A program made the position numbers and the translations under genes. 64,000 bases of DNA from Sporomusa termitida (GTDB lineage: Bacteria; Bacillota; Negativicutes; Sporomusales; Sporomusaceae): NCBI RefSeq assembly GCF_007641255.1, contig NZ_CP036259.1:868001-932000 (forward strand). Reading direction: 5' to 3'. Below the pieces are notes generated by a model. That model saw nothing but the letters and a program-made list of their open reading frames with translations. It made no database searches and was not told where the DNA came from. Of this stretch, positions 1-9,304 are shown one piece after another (position 1 is the first letter of the stretch; every line of letters begins with the position of its first letter).

Positions 1-602
1 TCAGCGATTACATCGCCACCCAACTGGACGGAAGGCTGCCGGGCCGGAGTTTTACCCTGGCCGACGCGCTGGCCTGGCAAAGTCCGCAATATGATACGCC
101 GGAATTGCTGCTGGTCCTTGAGAAGCTTAAAGCCAATGTCCGCCACGCCTCCGCCCCGCTGCCGTACTACGAACACAAAGCCTGTGAAGTGCTGATGCTC
201 ATCCTACGCAATATTCACTACGAAGATTGCTGGCAGAAGCACCGGAAAACACGGCGGAAAAATTATTTAACGTATTATGACCGCACTTATATCATAAAAG
301 TGAAAGAAGAGCTGGACAGGAATATTTTGGCCCCGCCGTCCGTCGACGAGCTGGCCGTAATGGTCCAGATGAGCATCAGCAAGCTGCAGCATGGCTTTAA
401 ACTCTGGTACGGAATCTCCATTGCCGGATATATTCGCGAGGAAAGGATGAAGTATGCCCTGCGGCTGTTGTGGGACGACGGGCTTAGTATCAAAAATATC
501 GCCGCGATGGCCGGCTACGAAAATGCCAGTAAATTTACCGCCGCTTTTAAACGGGTGCATGGTTATTCCCCTTCGTACATCCGCAAATCATTTGGATTGT
601 GA
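1..602 (+). CDS. AraC family transcriptional regulator, 5' end outside the window
   Basis: The reading frame is open from base 3 to the TGA at 600-602, so the gene starts left of the window. The visible ~199 residues match the C-terminal two thirds of the AraC protein at 8316-9299 (shared DTPELLL, PYYEHKACEVL and ENASKF blocks). The last ~100 residues hold the two helix-turn-helix units of the AraC domain (first near ELAVMVQMSISKLQ, second near SIKNIAAMAGYENASKF). By analogy with the other modules here, it probably regulates a divergent TonB receptor gene to the left. It converges on the receptor gene at 674-2884. Confidence 0.93.
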   Translation, partial: SDYIATQLDGRLPGRSFTLADALAWQSPQYDTPELLLVLEKLKANVRHASAPLPYYEHKACEVLMLILRNIHYEDCWQKHRKTRRKNYLTYYDRTYIIKVKEELDRNILAPPSVDELAVMVQMSISKLQHGFKLWYGISIAGYIREERMKYALRLLWDDGLSIKNIAAMAGYENASKFTAAFKRVHGYSPSYIRKSFGL

Positions 603-612
603 TGTAAGGCAG

Positions 613-656
613 AATCAGCCTGTCTCATCTCCGTTGCCGGAGCAGACAGGCTGATT
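613..656. terminator. stem-loop between convergent genes
   Basis: Perfect 13-bp arms (613-625 and 644-656) flank an 18-nt loop between the convergent AraC and TonB-receptor stop codons. There is no clear T-tract on either side, so a shared bidirectional terminator is inferred from position and symmetry. Confidence 0.6.
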
Positions 657-673
657 GGTTGTAAGAAAGTGTT

Positions 674-2884
674 CTACCAGCGGCGGGTGGCGGTCAGCCG
701 GAAGGTGCGGCCGGGGTTGACGTACTCATAGCCTTCGGCGGGAAAGGTTCCGATGACATATTCCCGGTCAAACAGATTGTGCACGTTGAGGGCGTAGCGC
801 CAGCCACCGCTGTCATAACGGACCATGGCATCGGTCAGGACTACGCCGCCCAGTTTAACAGTATTGGTATAGTCATAGCGTGAACCGATGTAGCGCAGGC
901 CGGCGCCAAAGCCCCAGCCCTGTGCAAGTATGCCTTGCTCCTGCGCCGGAGCAGCTGTGTCCAGCCAGAAAGAGGCGCTGTGCTTGGATACATTGGCTGT
1001 TTTGCGGCCAATATTGGCCGCAGCGGTATCTTTGGTGATCTCATGTTTGGGCATGTAGGTATAGGCGGCGGTAAGATTGAATCCTTTTAGCGCCGCAATA
1101 TTGGCTTCCAGCTCCAACCCCCGGGCGGAGGTTTCGCCGGTCTGAACCTGATAACGAGTCTGGCCGGCCTGATTTAACGGATCGTCCGTCAGCATATTTT
1201 GCTTGCGCAGATCGAAGATTGCGGCCGTATAACGGATGCTGCTGTTTTCCGGTGCGTATTGCACGCCCAATTCATATTGGCGGCCGGTGGTAGGGTCAAA
1301 AGCATTCCCGTAACGGTCGGTTCCCTGCTGGCCCTCAAATGATTCATCATAGCTGATATAGGGAAACAGCCCGTTGCCGGCGTCATATACCAGGCCCAGG
1401 CGGCCGGTGAAAGCGCTCTGGTCGATGCGGGTATAGGTGTTGGTCAGGCGCTCCAGCCGGTTACTGTCATAGCGGTCATAACGCCCGCCTGCCGTTGCCG
1501 TCCAGCGGCCGAATTTGAGCTGGTCCTGCAAATACCAGCCGGTTTGTTTTACTTTGTATTTCCACATATACGTAAAATCAGGATCGGTAATTTTCTGGCC
1601 ATAGTTCATGGCCGTGAGGTCAAGATCGGCGACGCTGCCCCAGGCATAGTTGTAGTCATAACCGGTGTTCTGATAATCAAAGCCCAGCAGGGTAACATGC
1701 TTAACGGCGCCGCTGGACCAGTCGGCCTGAAAGTAGGTGTCAATAATATTGGCACTCAGGTCGGTATCAAGATACTCGGCTGAGCGGCTGGCGACGCCAT
1801 TGGCTGCGCTGTCAACATAGATCACCCTGGATTTTTCATCTATGGTTGAGTGGCGGGCACTTTGGGTTACCGTCCAGGTATCGTTAAAGCGGTGTTTAAG
1901 AATATATCCCAGTTCCTTATCGTTTTTGGTAAACCGGTCATAATCGTGCTCACCGTAGAACCTGGTGCCGGAATAGCCGTATAAACCGTGATTGGGCAGG
2001 TAGCGGTATGGATTGATGTCCGGTGCGCCTTTGATATCGTCCTTTTGAAAATGCGTCAGGATGGTCAGGCTGGTATTATCGCTGGGCCGCCAGGTAAGGG
2101 CAGGGGCGATAAAGTGCCTCTCGGCTTTGCCATAGTCCATAGAGGTATTTTCATCAGAGGAGCGAGCCGTCAGCCGGAACTCTGCATTACCCTGCGCATT
2201 GACTGCTCCGCCCAGGTCAATGGCCCCGTTGAACAGGTTATTGCTGCCGGTCTGGAGCTGAATTTCCCGTAAGGGTTGACTGGTTGGCTGCTTGGACACC
2301 TGATTGACGACACCGCCGGGATTGCCGGCGCCATAGAGGATGCCGGCCGGGCCGCGCAGCACCTCAATCCGTTCGAAGCTATAGGTGTCGTAGTTGGGGT
2401 TTGCCACGCCAACGCCCTGGAGCATGCGCAGGCCATCGGTATGGGTGACAAAGTTATTAATGAAGCCGCGGATCTGAGCCAGAAAGTGGCGGGAGTCCCG
2501 GTTAGCAGTGGCATCGCTGAAGCCGGGCGTATAGCTTAAGGCGTCAAACAAATCGGTGACACCGCGGGCTGCCATTTGTTCGCCGGTCACTACGCTGAGC
2601 GAGCGGGCGGTTTCTTCCAGCGGCGTATCGGTTTTGGTAGCGGCACTGCTGCGTTTGGCAATATAACCGTCATCCGGGGCACTGTCTCTGGCGGCAGTTA
2701 TTTCTACTTCGTCCAGGGAAAACTCAGGCGATTGCGGCGATTGTTTTGCAGTCTGGCCAGCTGCGCTGTTTTCTGTCGCATCCGGTCCATTTGTCGCAGC
2801 GGCCGGCAGGGGCCAGAACAGGCTGAGGCCAAGTAAGGCATAAAGCAGGCGCTTGGCCGTTGGCGGGGAATTTGATTGTTGCAT
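674..2884 (-). CDS. TonB-dependent siderophore receptor (module 1)
   Basis: Outer-membrane receptor for an iron-siderophore complex, 736 aa. Residues 1-30 form a signal peptide (hydrophobic [14 protein letters not shown], then AAA). A TonB-box-like stretch (LDEVEITAA) follows near residue 58. The plug domain spans about 85-200, with [13 protein letters not shown], the [13 protein letters not shown] motif and GGVVNQVSK. The rest is the 22-strand barrel, ending in FRLTATRRW with a terminal Trp rather than the usual Phe. The start has an AAGGAG site. A Fur-like palindrome and a TTGACC/TATAAT promoter lie upstream. Divergent from the AraC gene at 3276, its probable activator. The ligand cannot be read from sequence; plug and barrel resemble the FpvA/FhuE siderophore class. 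Confidence 0.93.
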   Translation of the reverse strand: MQQSNSPPTAKRLLYALLGLSLFWPLPAAATNGPDATENSAAGQTAKQSPQSPEFSLDEVEITAARDSAPDDGYIAKRSSAATKTDTPLEETARSLSVVTGEQMAARGVTDLFDALSYTPGFSDATANRDSRHFLAQIRGFINNFVTHTDGLRMLQGVGVANPNYDTYSFERIEVLRGPAGILYGAGNPGGVVNQVSKQPTSQPLREIQLQTGSNNLFNGAIDLGGAVNAQGNAEFRLTARSSDENTSMDYGKAERHFIAPALTWRPSDNTSLTILTHFQKDDIKGAPDINPYRYLPNHGLYGYSGTRFYGEHDYDRFTKNDKELGYILKHRFNDTWTVTQSARHSTIDEKSRVIYVDSAANGVASRSAEYLDTDLSANIIDTYFQADWSSGAVKHVTLLGFDYQNTGYDYNYAWGSVADLDLTAMNYGQKITDPDFTYMWKYKVKQTGWYLQDQLKFGRWTATAGGRYDRYDSNRLERLTNTYTRIDQSAFTGRLGLVYDAGNGLFPYISYDESFEGQQGTDRYGNAFDPTTGRQYELGVQYAPENSSIRYTAAIFDLRKQNMLTDDPLNQAGQTRYQVQTGETSARGLELEANIAALKGFNLTAAYTYMPKHEITKDTAAANIGRKTANVSKHSASFWLDTAAPAQEQGILAQGWGFGAGLRYIGSRYDYTNTVKLGGVVLTDAMVRYDSGGWRYALNVHNLFDREYVIGTFPAEGYEYVNPGRTFRLTATRRW

Positions 2885-2920
2885 GCGCTTTTTGCTCCTT
2901 CAGATAAACTCAAACAGAGA

Positions 2921-2942
2921 TTGAAAATGAATTTCATTATCA
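2921..2942 (-). promoter_or_regulatory. Fur-box-like operator of the module 1 receptor
   Basis: A 22-bp palindrome with 11-bp arms and one mismatch. On the minus strand it reads TTGATAATGAAATTCATTTTCAA, close to the Fur consensus GATAATGATAATCATTATC. It lies between the promoter (3001-3030) and the start codon (2884), so Fur bound here would block transcription when iron is abundant. Confidence 0.72.
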
Positions 2943-3000
2943 ACAAGAGAGAAAAAATACTGTTAGTTCTGGTGTGCCGGCACTGACTAACTTGTGGCTA

Positions 3001-3030
3001 ATTATACCAAAGCAATTTTAGCCCGGTCAA
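3001..3030 (-). promoter_or_regulatory. sigma-A-type promoter of the module 1 receptor
   Basis: On the minus strand, -35 TTGACC (3025-3030) and -10 TATAAT (3001-3006) are separated by 18 bp. The same arrangement precedes the other three receptor genes of the array. Confidence 0.7.
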
Positions 3031-3190
3031 TGGGCGGGCAGGGGACCTGTTTGCAGGTGACTACAGGCGGAAAACGGAATCAACCGATAATTTTTCTCAC
3101 TTGAGAGGCAACACACGGTCTTGGTTTGCGTTTTTACGGTATAGTCCTCTGTCAGCGGGGAACGAAACGGCATGGCGTTTACCTTTTCTA

Positions 3191-3204
3191 GCATGATATG
3201 ATAA
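3191..3204 (+). promoter_or_regulatory. motif shared by AraC promoters (GCATGATATGATAA)
   Basis: This 14-bp sequence recurs exactly at 12593-12606 upstream of another AraC gene, and in an 11/14 form at 16278-16291. It lies about 70 bp before the start codon. It could be a -10 region or an autoregulatory site; its function is inferred only from recurrence. Confidence 0.45.
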
Positions 3205-3275
3205 TAGGCAAAAGCGGGGCAGGCAGTTCCGGGGGAATCAATTAGCCGGTGCTGCCGGTCGGAAAGGAAGCAGGC

Positions 3276-4262
3276 GTGAGCACCAATGAATATGCCGGCG
3301 GCAGCCGGGAATTGGCGGAGCAGTTAGGCTGCACGGCAAAAAAGTACAGGAGCAAAGGCGTCAAATACAGCCTGCCGCCCGAAAATGGCGACAGCTGGCT
3401 GATTGATGTACAGCCTGAACCGGGCTGGTGTGTTACCGATGCCTATTTTAGTCTGCAAAAGCCGGTTACCAGGGGCTATGAGATTGCCCAGCCCGGTTTG
3501 TGGCTGTGCTCTCTGGCAGCCGGTGATATGACGATCATCGAACAGGGCAAAAAAAGCAGGCAGCTGGGGCGGGGCATTCATCTGCTGGTCAACCGGGGCA
3601 AGCCGTTTAAAATCCAATTCGGCAGTCCGTCTAAGCTCTGTTATACCAGCGCCTGGCTTTTTGCCGATTTTATTGCGGATTATTTTCAGGAACGGGGCCG
3701 GGGCGAGCGGCTGACGATCGAGGATGCGTTAACCTGGCCGGAGCATTATTATAATACGCCGGAGATTTTGATGGCTTTTGAACAGCTCAAGTATACCATC
3801 CGGATATCCATTGCGCCGTTTATGTATTACGAAAGCAAAATGATTGAAATTCTTTCGCTGATATTGTGCGGCGTGCAAAACCAGGGCTATGCGGAGATGT
3901 TTACCAGGCTCAGGCGCCCCAGCCATTTGACTTATGAAAACATAAAACTTCTCTGGCGGGCCAAAGAAGAACTGGACAATAATATTTTAGCGCCGCCGGA
4001 CGTCGCGCAGCTGGCACGCCTGGCAGGGATGGGAACGACCAAGCTGCGCCAGTCATTTAAGGCGTATTATAATATGACGGTTGCCGAATATATCCGCCGG
4101 GAAAAAATGAGCTATGCCCTGCGGCTGTTATCCAATGACGAGATGAGTGTGCAAAATATCAGTACTCTGCTGGGCTACCAAAGCCCCAGCAAGTTTACCG
4201 TTGCCTTTAAACGGGTTCACGGCTTTACGCCGCGGGCGGCCAGGAAAACCTTTAATATTTAG
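3276..4262 (+). CDS. AraC family transcriptional regulator (module 1)
   Basis: 328 aa. A GTG start at 3276 is chosen over the upstream GTG at 3249 because a GGAAAGGA site sits just before it and the paralogues begin at the equivalent point. Residues ~1-200 form the effector-binding part shared by all paralogues here (NGDSWLIDV, GLWLCSLAAGDM, HLLVNRG). The last ~100 residues are the AraC double helix-turn-helix (VAQLARLAGMGTTKLRQSF, SVQNISTLLGYQSPSKF) ending in GFTPRAARKTF. Divergent from the receptor at 674-2884, so it is probably its siderophore-responsive activator, as in PchR- or YbtA-type systems. Confidence 0.92.
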   Translation: MSTNEYAGGSRELAEQLGCTAKKYRSKGVKYSLPPENGDSWLIDVQPEPGWCVTDAYFSLQKPVTRGYEIAQPGLWLCSLAAGDMTIIEQGKKSRQLGRGIHLLVNRGKPFKIQFGSPSKLCYTSAWLFADFIADYFQERGRGERLTIEDALTWPEHYYNTPEILMAFEQLKYTIRISIAPFMYYESKMIEILSLILCGVQNQGYAEMFTRLRRPSHLTYENIKLLWRAKEELDNNILAPPDVAQLARLAGMGTTKLRQSFKAYYNMTVAEYIRREKMSYALRLLSNDEMSVQNISTLLGYQSPSKFTVAFKRVHGFTPRAARKTFNI

Positions 4263-4292
4263 CAACAGGTGAGCAGGACACTGGGGACGGTC

Positions 4293-4481
4293 CTTATTTG
4301 TATCTGCCATTGTTCTCAGAGCGAGCAATAAGCCTATACTCACCTGTTTCTTGTCTGGACGAATAGCCTTGCTGTGCCCGTGATTAATCATCACTCCATC
4401 AAAATCCTCACCGTCACATATGTCATAGTCGCCATACATTACGATATTCGAGGTATCGCTATGGAGGCAGAATAGATCCAA
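4293..4481 (-). pseudogene. transposase fragment, IS1634/IS4-like
   Basis: The minus-strand translation contains SDTSNIVMYGDYDICDGE followed by GHSKAIRPDKKQVSIGLLL. This resembles the central DDE-transposase region of IS1634-type elements (DTT..YG.Y, then GHSKDHRPDLKQ..LGL). Only ~60 residues remain, with no start codon or domain ends. It is a relic of an insertion next to the defence cassette. The rest of 4263-4496 holds nothing else recognised. Confidence 0.6.
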
Positions 4482-4496
4482 GTCATATTTAGCTTG

Positions 4497-4673
4497 ATGA
4501 AAACCTTGAAGAAGGAAGCTATTGAAGTCATTTCTAAGCTGCCGGAAACAGCCAATCTTGAAGAAATCATGTATCGGCTATATATCATTGACAAAGTAAA
4601 AAAAGGATTGGCAGCAACCCAAACGAGACGAAAGCCATATGAGCCTATTACCATATCGAAAAGTGTAACCTGA
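4497..4673 (+). CDS. small antitoxin-like protein (probable remnant)
   Basis: 58 aa, too short for most gene callers. It starts MKTLKKEAIEVISKLPE and continues EEIMYRLYIIDKVKKGLA, the pattern of small antitoxin-like proteins that pair with RelE/ParE-type toxins (alternating helix, then a Y-V-(D/E)-K-I-K-x-G-L segment). The usual acidic C-terminus is replaced by an unrelated basic tail (TRRKPYEPITISKS). No toxin gene follows and the ribosome site is weak, so it is probably an orphan or truncated antitoxin. It lies 97 bp before the AbiL-type ATPase. Confidence 0.5.
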   Translation: MKTLKKEAIEVISKLPETANLEEIMYRLYIIDKVKKGLAATQTRRKPYEPITISKSVT

Positions 4674-4769
4674 TAATATGAGAAAAAAACTCAAAAAAGC
4701 AGGTATAAATTTTGTTATTATAGAACATAACTCTAATAATGAGACTTTTTGTAATGGAGTGAAGCCGGC

Positions 4770-5990
4770 ATGCTGTGTCAGTTCACATTTAAAAATTTTA
4801 AAAGTTTTCGGGATGAGGCTGTTCTGGATATGCAGGCTGTGGCCATTTCCGAGCATGAAAATTCTCTTCTTGTCGATTCCGACGGGCAAAGATTTTTGCC
4901 GCTTGCTGCGCTTTATGGTCCTAATGGCAGTGGCAAGAGTACGGTGCTAGAGGCCTTTGTCGTTTTGGTCAGCATCATAATGAGGCCTATCTACGTTCTT
5001 AAAAATGCGAACGAAGTTAAAAATAAGAACACCAATCTGACTACGCCCTTCAAGTTTGATCCGGAAACAATAGAAGCGCCAACCGAATTTACCTTGTTTT
5101 TCCGGACTACTGGCGTAGAATATCGGTATAATTTGCACATTAAAAAACAAGTTATTATCTATGAAAGCCTCTATAAACAGAACATTAACGGAAAAAGAGC
5201 CAGTAAAATCTTTGTCCGCAATCATAATGCAGAAAAAATTGACACAGGTCCATTACTCAAATCTATGGAGAACATTGGAGTCGCAGATACCATTCCTTTC
5301 TTAGCGTATCTGAAAATTTTAAAAGACATTGACACAATTAATGAAATTATTGCTTGGTTTGAAAGATGTGAATTTGTTAATTTCGGTAATCCATTTTATG
5401 AATCAAGGATATTCTTGTTTGAGAACGACAAAATCCAAAATATTATGTTTAAAATAATTCAGGAAATGGATAGTGATATTTCCAGTTTTCGTTATAAAAA
5501 GGGTGATAAAGAGGACGAATATGAAATTTTCACTAAACATGTTGTGCAAGAACAAGAATATGAATTAGAACTTCAGGAAGAGTCTAGTGGCACAATTAAG
5601 CTGTTTGCCTGTCTGCCTTTCGTTATTCAGGCGTTAATGCGGGGCGGTGTAATCGTTATTGATGAACTGGATGCCAAGTTACATCCCAAACTGATCCGCT
5701 ATATTATCGAGCTGTTTAGTAATCCCTGCTCAAATCCGCATAAGGCGCAACTGATATTTACTTCCCATGATCTATCGACCATGAAAAAAGAAGTTTTCCG
5801 CCGCGATGAAATATGGTTTGTTGCCAAAGATAGCAGGCAAAGTTCTAAGTTGTATTCATTAGTGGAATTTAAAGATCAGGCCGGCAATGGTGTGCGGAAA
5901 GACGCTACTTTTGATAAACAGTATCTGGAAGGAAGATATGGCGCAGACCCTTATCTGCGGTGCTGCCTCAACTGGGAGGCAGAGTTATGA
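4770..5990 (+). CDS. AAA family ATPase, RloA/AbiLi-type phage defence protein
   Basis: 406 aa. An SMC/OLD-like ABC ATPase of the COG1106 group (RloA, AbiLi). The N-terminus (CQFTFKNFKSF) is the usual first strand. Walker A GPNGSGKS is at ~50-57, a signature-like ESSGTIKL at ~270, Walker B VIVIDELDAKLHP at ~293-305 and the switch histidine in TSHD at ~330. Its stop overlaps the next start by 4 bases (ATGA), so the pair is translationally coupled. Family knowledge: RloA with RloB/AbiLii gives abortive-infection-type defence. The gene is more AT-rich than the iron genes on both sides, which suggests acquisition. Confidence 0.88.
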   Translation: MLCQFTFKNFKSFRDEAVLDMQAVAISEHENSLLVDSDGQRFLPLAALYGPNGSGKSTVLEAFVVLVSIIMRPIYVLKNANEVKNKNTNLTTPFKFDPETIEAPTEFTLFFRTTGVEYRYNLHIKKQVIIYESLYKQNINGKRASKIFVRNHNAEKIDTGPLLKSMENIGVADTIPFLAYLKILKDIDTINEIIAWFERCEFVNFGNPFYESRIFLFENDKIQNIMFKIIQEMDSDISSFRYKKGDKEDEYEIFTKHVVQEQEYELELQEESSGTIKLFACLPFVIQALMRGGVIVIDELDAKLHPKLIRYIIELFSNPCSNPHKAQLIFTSHDLSTMKKEVFRRDEIWFVAKDSRQSSKLYSLVEFKDQAGNGVRKDATFDKQYLEGRYGADPYLRCCLNWEAEL

Positions 5991-6666
5991 GTAAAAAAGC
6001 GGTCAACGCTTTAGGGCGGGAAAAACGCCGGATGCATACTATTGAGCCGCTTACCTATTATTTAATTATTTGCGAGGGAACGAAGACAGAGCCGGAATAT
6101 TTTAAAGAGATTAGAAGTCTGATTAATGCTCAATATGATCACCGGGTTGAAGTAAGGCAAGTTGAAATCCAGATTGAGGGCGAAGCTACAAATACGGTTT
6201 TCTTATTGGAACGGGCAAAAAATATGTTGCTGAGTTAAAAGGGCAAGTAAATCAGGTCTGGTTGGTATATGACCAAGATGATTTTCCGCCGGAGAGATTT
6301 GATAATACCAGTTATGCGGCCGATAAATTATCTAAAACGGGTGACATTCAGTATAAAACTGCTTGGTCGAACCAATGCATAGAGTATTGGTTTTTGCTCC
6401 ATTTTGAGAATTTGCAGGCAGATATTGACAGGGAGCAATATAAGAAGAAATTAAGTCAACATTTGCGCAGACATGGATTAGGCGAATATCGGAAAAACCT
6501 TACTAATCTGTTTAGCCTGCTCAAACAATATGGTAATCTGGAGTTAGCCATTCGCTTTGCAGAAAACAGACTAAAAGAATTTGGTAAGCAGAAGCCATCA
6601 ATGCAAAGGCCAGCTACCAAGGTGCATGAATTAGTGGTGGACCTACTGAAATATATACCGAAGTAA
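5987..6666 (+). pseudogene. RloB/AbiLii-like defence effector, interrupted by a -1 frameshift
   Basis: Read in two frames, this gives a full-length ~226-aa RloB family protein. The first part (5987-6238) carries YYLIICEGTKTEPEYF, the conserved TOPRIM-like start. The second (from 6223) continues YVAELKGQVNQVWLVYDQDDFP and ends AFter LLKYIPK. The break is at a run of six A (6217-6222) within A-AAA-AAT, in the register needed for -1 ribosomal slippage. One extra A would also restore a single frame. The gene overlaps the ATPase stop by ATGA and has a GGGAGG site. It may be a decayed gene, a base-calling error or programmed frameshifting; the intact second half argues against old decay. Confidence 0.8.
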
Positions 6667-7242
6667 TTTGATTTGCAAATCCGCCGGGACATGATATTAT
6701 AATATTTAGTTTTAGTCATGTTTTATAAAGCATATGAATTGAAATGCTTGTATTTTGATTATTGTTTGTTGCGTTCATTATGAACGCAATTTTTTTTTAA
6801 CAGTTCGCTTTAATAGCTTTTGATTGACAATAAATAGATGTGTGATAATGGTTTTAATTAAAAGTAAAGAATATAGAGTATCTTAAAACTAACAGGGGGA
6901 GATCAGAATTATACAAATGAAAACAAGATGGTTTACACTAACCGCTTCAACAGGTGCCTTATATTGATTTATCAAATTATTCGTGAAATCATTAAATAAT
7001 CTTCTTCACATTTGTAAACACTCTGAGGCCACAGGGAGCTTTTAGAACTCGGAATCACTACAAAACAAAAAATACATAAATATTTTTTTAATAAATCTAA
7101 AAAAGTATCTAAATTGCAGGAAATATATCAAAATAAAGGAAATATATACAAAAAATTACCTTATCTTTTCCATATTTACTAAAAAATACACATATATGTA
7201 ATTGATTTTTAAATGGCAGGGACTTCTTAGGTTCAATACCTC
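6667..7242. other. AT-rich intergenic stretch after the defence cassette
   Basis: Very AT-rich sequence with no supported gene. It contains the rloB terminator (6769-6798). A 16-codon reading frame at 6917 begins MKTRWFTLTAST behind a GGGGGAGA sequence and could be a leader or a remnant signal peptide. The abrupt return to GC-rich sequence near 7260-7320 marks the edge of the acquired segment. Confidence 0.6.
6769..6798 (+). terminator. rho-independent terminator after rloB
   Basis: Perfect 9-bp stem (TTGCGTTCA, loop TTA, TGAACGCAA) followed by nine T. Confidence 0.92.
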
Positions 7243-7974
7243 TCATCTCGAAACATATCCCCTGTCCCCCTGTTTCTCCCAGCTTGTAAAATAAATTTTT
7301 CCGTCCTTGGTTGCCCGGTCGCTGACATCTAAAGCGTCGCGGCTCCAGCCGCTGCTGCCGGTTTGCAGCTGAATTTCGCGCAAAGGTTCGTTTGTGGGGC
7401 GTTTGGTTACATAGTTGACGATGCCGCCGGGACTGCCGGCGCCATACAGTATGGAAGCCGGGCCGCGCAGCACTTCCACCCGCTCCATGGCGTACAAGTC
7501 AAAATCACTGCCGTAATTGCTGCCCAGATGGCGGGAGCCGTTGTTATGGGCAGTGGCTACGCTAAAGCCGCGCAGGTTCAAAGCCGGTCCAGTTTCTTCA
7601 CTGTACTGCAAAGCAGTAACCCCCGGCGTATACCCTAGGGCCTCGGCAAAGTTGGTAACGCCGCGGTTAGCCAGCTGTTCCCGGGTGATCACGCTGATCG
7701 ACTGGGCGGTTTCGCTGAGCGGCGTATCGGTCTTCGTGCCGACGCGGCTGCGTTTAGCGACATAGCCGTCGGTTACGCGGCTGGCGGTGATCTCAACGCC
7801 TGCCAGCGTAAACTCACGCGGCAAGGCGGCTGCCGTGGCGGCAGTGTTATTGCCGGCGGCCTGTTCTGCCGGCGAAGCGGCTTCCCCGGCTGCATAAGCA
7901 GCCAGGGGCCAGACCAGGCTGCCGCTGAGTAAGGCGCAAAGCAGGCCCCGTTTGCTCAGATAATTGCTTTTCAT
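7243..7974 (-). pseudogene. TonB-dependent siderophore receptor, truncated after the plug (module 2)
   Basis: 243 aa from ATG 7974, chosen for its AAGGGTGA site and the MKSNYLSKRG signal-peptide start. A signal peptide, TonB-box-like LAGVEITAS and a full plug (TPLSETAQSISVI, VEVLRGPASILYG, GGIVNYVTKRPTNEPL) are present. Homology stops near 7322 and the frame ends at 7243 after an unrelated tail. A receptor of this family needs ~450 more residues for the barrel, so the product cannot work as a channel. The breakpoint faces the AT-rich defence segment, whose insertion probably removed the rest. Promoter and Fur site remain intact. Confidence 0.88.
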
Positions 7975-8020
7975 AATTTCACCCTTTGTTGTGTTGGTGT
8001 AGCAGGAGTTAACAATGGTG

Positions 8021-8048
8021 TTGATAACGATAATGAATATCATTGATG
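8021..8048 (-). promoter_or_regulatory. Fur-box-like operator of the truncated receptor
   Basis: Overlapping GATAAC/GATAATGA and TATCATTGAT half-sites centred on AATGA-ATA-TCATT. It lies between the promoter (8070-8099) and ATG 7974, the same layout as the module 1 Fur site. Confidence 0.68.
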
Positions 8049-8069
8049 AAGTTGCAAGCTTGCGGATTC

Positions 8070-8099
8070 ATTATAGCAATACCGTTTTTACCCAGTCAA
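8070..8099 (-). promoter_or_regulatory. sigma-A-type promoter of the truncated receptor
   Basis: Minus strand: TTGACT (8094-8099), 18 bp, TATAAT (8070-8075). Confidence 0.7.
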
Positions 8100-8315
8100 C
8101 GCTCCCGGAACGCCTACAATAGAGGTAGGGAAAAGGGAGACAGGCCTTATTGAATGATAGTGTTTCTCAGTTTGCGGGGGTTTAGAGTATTGGCCGGCTT
8201 CAGAATTTGGATTGGTCTTACTCCATTTTGGAGCATTGTTGGTCTGCATAATAGGTTGTTTCCATCAAAGCCATTTGTTATCATAATAGATAATCGATCT
8301 CACTTGGAGGATAGT

Positions 8316-9299
8316 ATGGATACTAGTGTATACTTAACAGGCAATTGCGAGCTGGCTGAGCGGTTTGGCGCGAAACCGGAGGCCTTCCGCAGCGGGACTG
8401 CGTATCGTTTGCCTTCGCCCCACGGCGACAATTGGCTGGTCGATATTTATCCCGCCCCCGGCCTCATTTTGACGGATACGCATTTTTCCCTGCCGGAACC
8501 TGTTGTCTGGGAATATACCATTGCCGAGGCGGGGCTGTGGCTGTGTTCATTTAATGGCGGTGATATGACCATTGTGGAAAAGGGCAAAAAAGCCCGGCAA
8601 TTGCGGCCGGGCATTCATTTGCTGGTTAACCGGGGACAGCCGTTTAAAATGATTTATGGTGCGGGCAAATGGCAATGTTATACCGGCATGTGGCTGTTCG
8701 GTGATTACATCGCAACCCAGCTGACCGGACGGATGTCAGACCGGAGTTTTACTCTGGACGAGGCGCTGACCTGGCAAAGTCCGCAGTATGATACGCCGGA
8801 GCTATTGCTGGTATTTGAACAGCTGAAAGCCAATGTCCGCAATGCTGCCGCCCCACTGCCGTACTACGAACACAAAGCCTGCGAAGTACTGCTGCTCATC
8901 CTGCGCAATATACAGGATGAGCATTGGTGGAAGAGGTATCAAAAATCACAGCGGAAAAATTATTTATCTTATCATGACCGGAAATATATCATAAAAATTA
9001 AAGAGGAACTGGACAGGGATATTCTGTCCCCGCCGCCGGTGGACCAGCTGGCCATAATGGTCCAGATGAACATCAGCAAGCTGCAGCATTGTTTTAAACT
9101 TTGGTACGGGGTATCTATTGCCGAGTATATTCGCGCGGGAAAGATGAAATATGCCCTGCGGCTGTTATGGGATGACGGGCTTAGCATCAAAAATATTGCC
9201 GCTATGGCAGGCTATGAAAATGCCAGCAAATTTGCCGCCGCGTTTAAAAAGGTGCATGGTTTTTCCCCTCAATATATCCGTAAATCATTTGGATTATAG
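8316..9299 (+). CDS. AraC family transcriptional regulator (module 2)
   Basis: 327 aa. ATG 8316 is preceded by TTGGAGG (8304-8310); the open frame extends further upstream but without homology. The effector part contains HGDNWLVDIYPAPGL, GLWLCSFNGGDM and HLLVNRGQPFK. The C-terminal AraC domain has VDQLAIMVQMNISKLQHCF and SIKNIAAMAGYENASKF and ends GFSPQYIRKSFGL. It is closely related to the partial regulator at the left edge. Its divergent receptor partner is truncated, so the regulator may now lack its cognate target or act on paralogous promoters. Confidence 0.92.
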   Translation: MDTSVYLTGNCELAERFGAKPEAFRSGTAYRLPSPHGDNWLVDIYPAPGLILTDTHFSLPEPVVWEYTIAEAGLWLCSFNGGDMTIVEKGKKARQLRPGIHLLVNRGQPFKMIYGAGKWQCYTGMWLFGDYIATQLTGRMSDRSFTLDEALTWQSPQYDTPELLLVFEQLKANVRNAAAPLPYYEHKACEVLLLILRNIQDEHWWKRYQKSQRKNYLSYHDRKYIIKIKEELDRDILSPPPVDQLAIMVQMNISKLQHCFKLWYGVSIAEYIRAGKMKYALRLLWDDGLSIKNIAAMAGYENASKFAAAFKKVHGFSPQYIRKSFGL

Positions 9300-9304
9300 T
9301 ACAA

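Noticed and set aside
4128-4481. Taking the whole 117-aa minus-strand frame as a gene
   Set aside because: Only 4293-4481 resembles a transposase; the rest is antisense to the AraC coding sequence.
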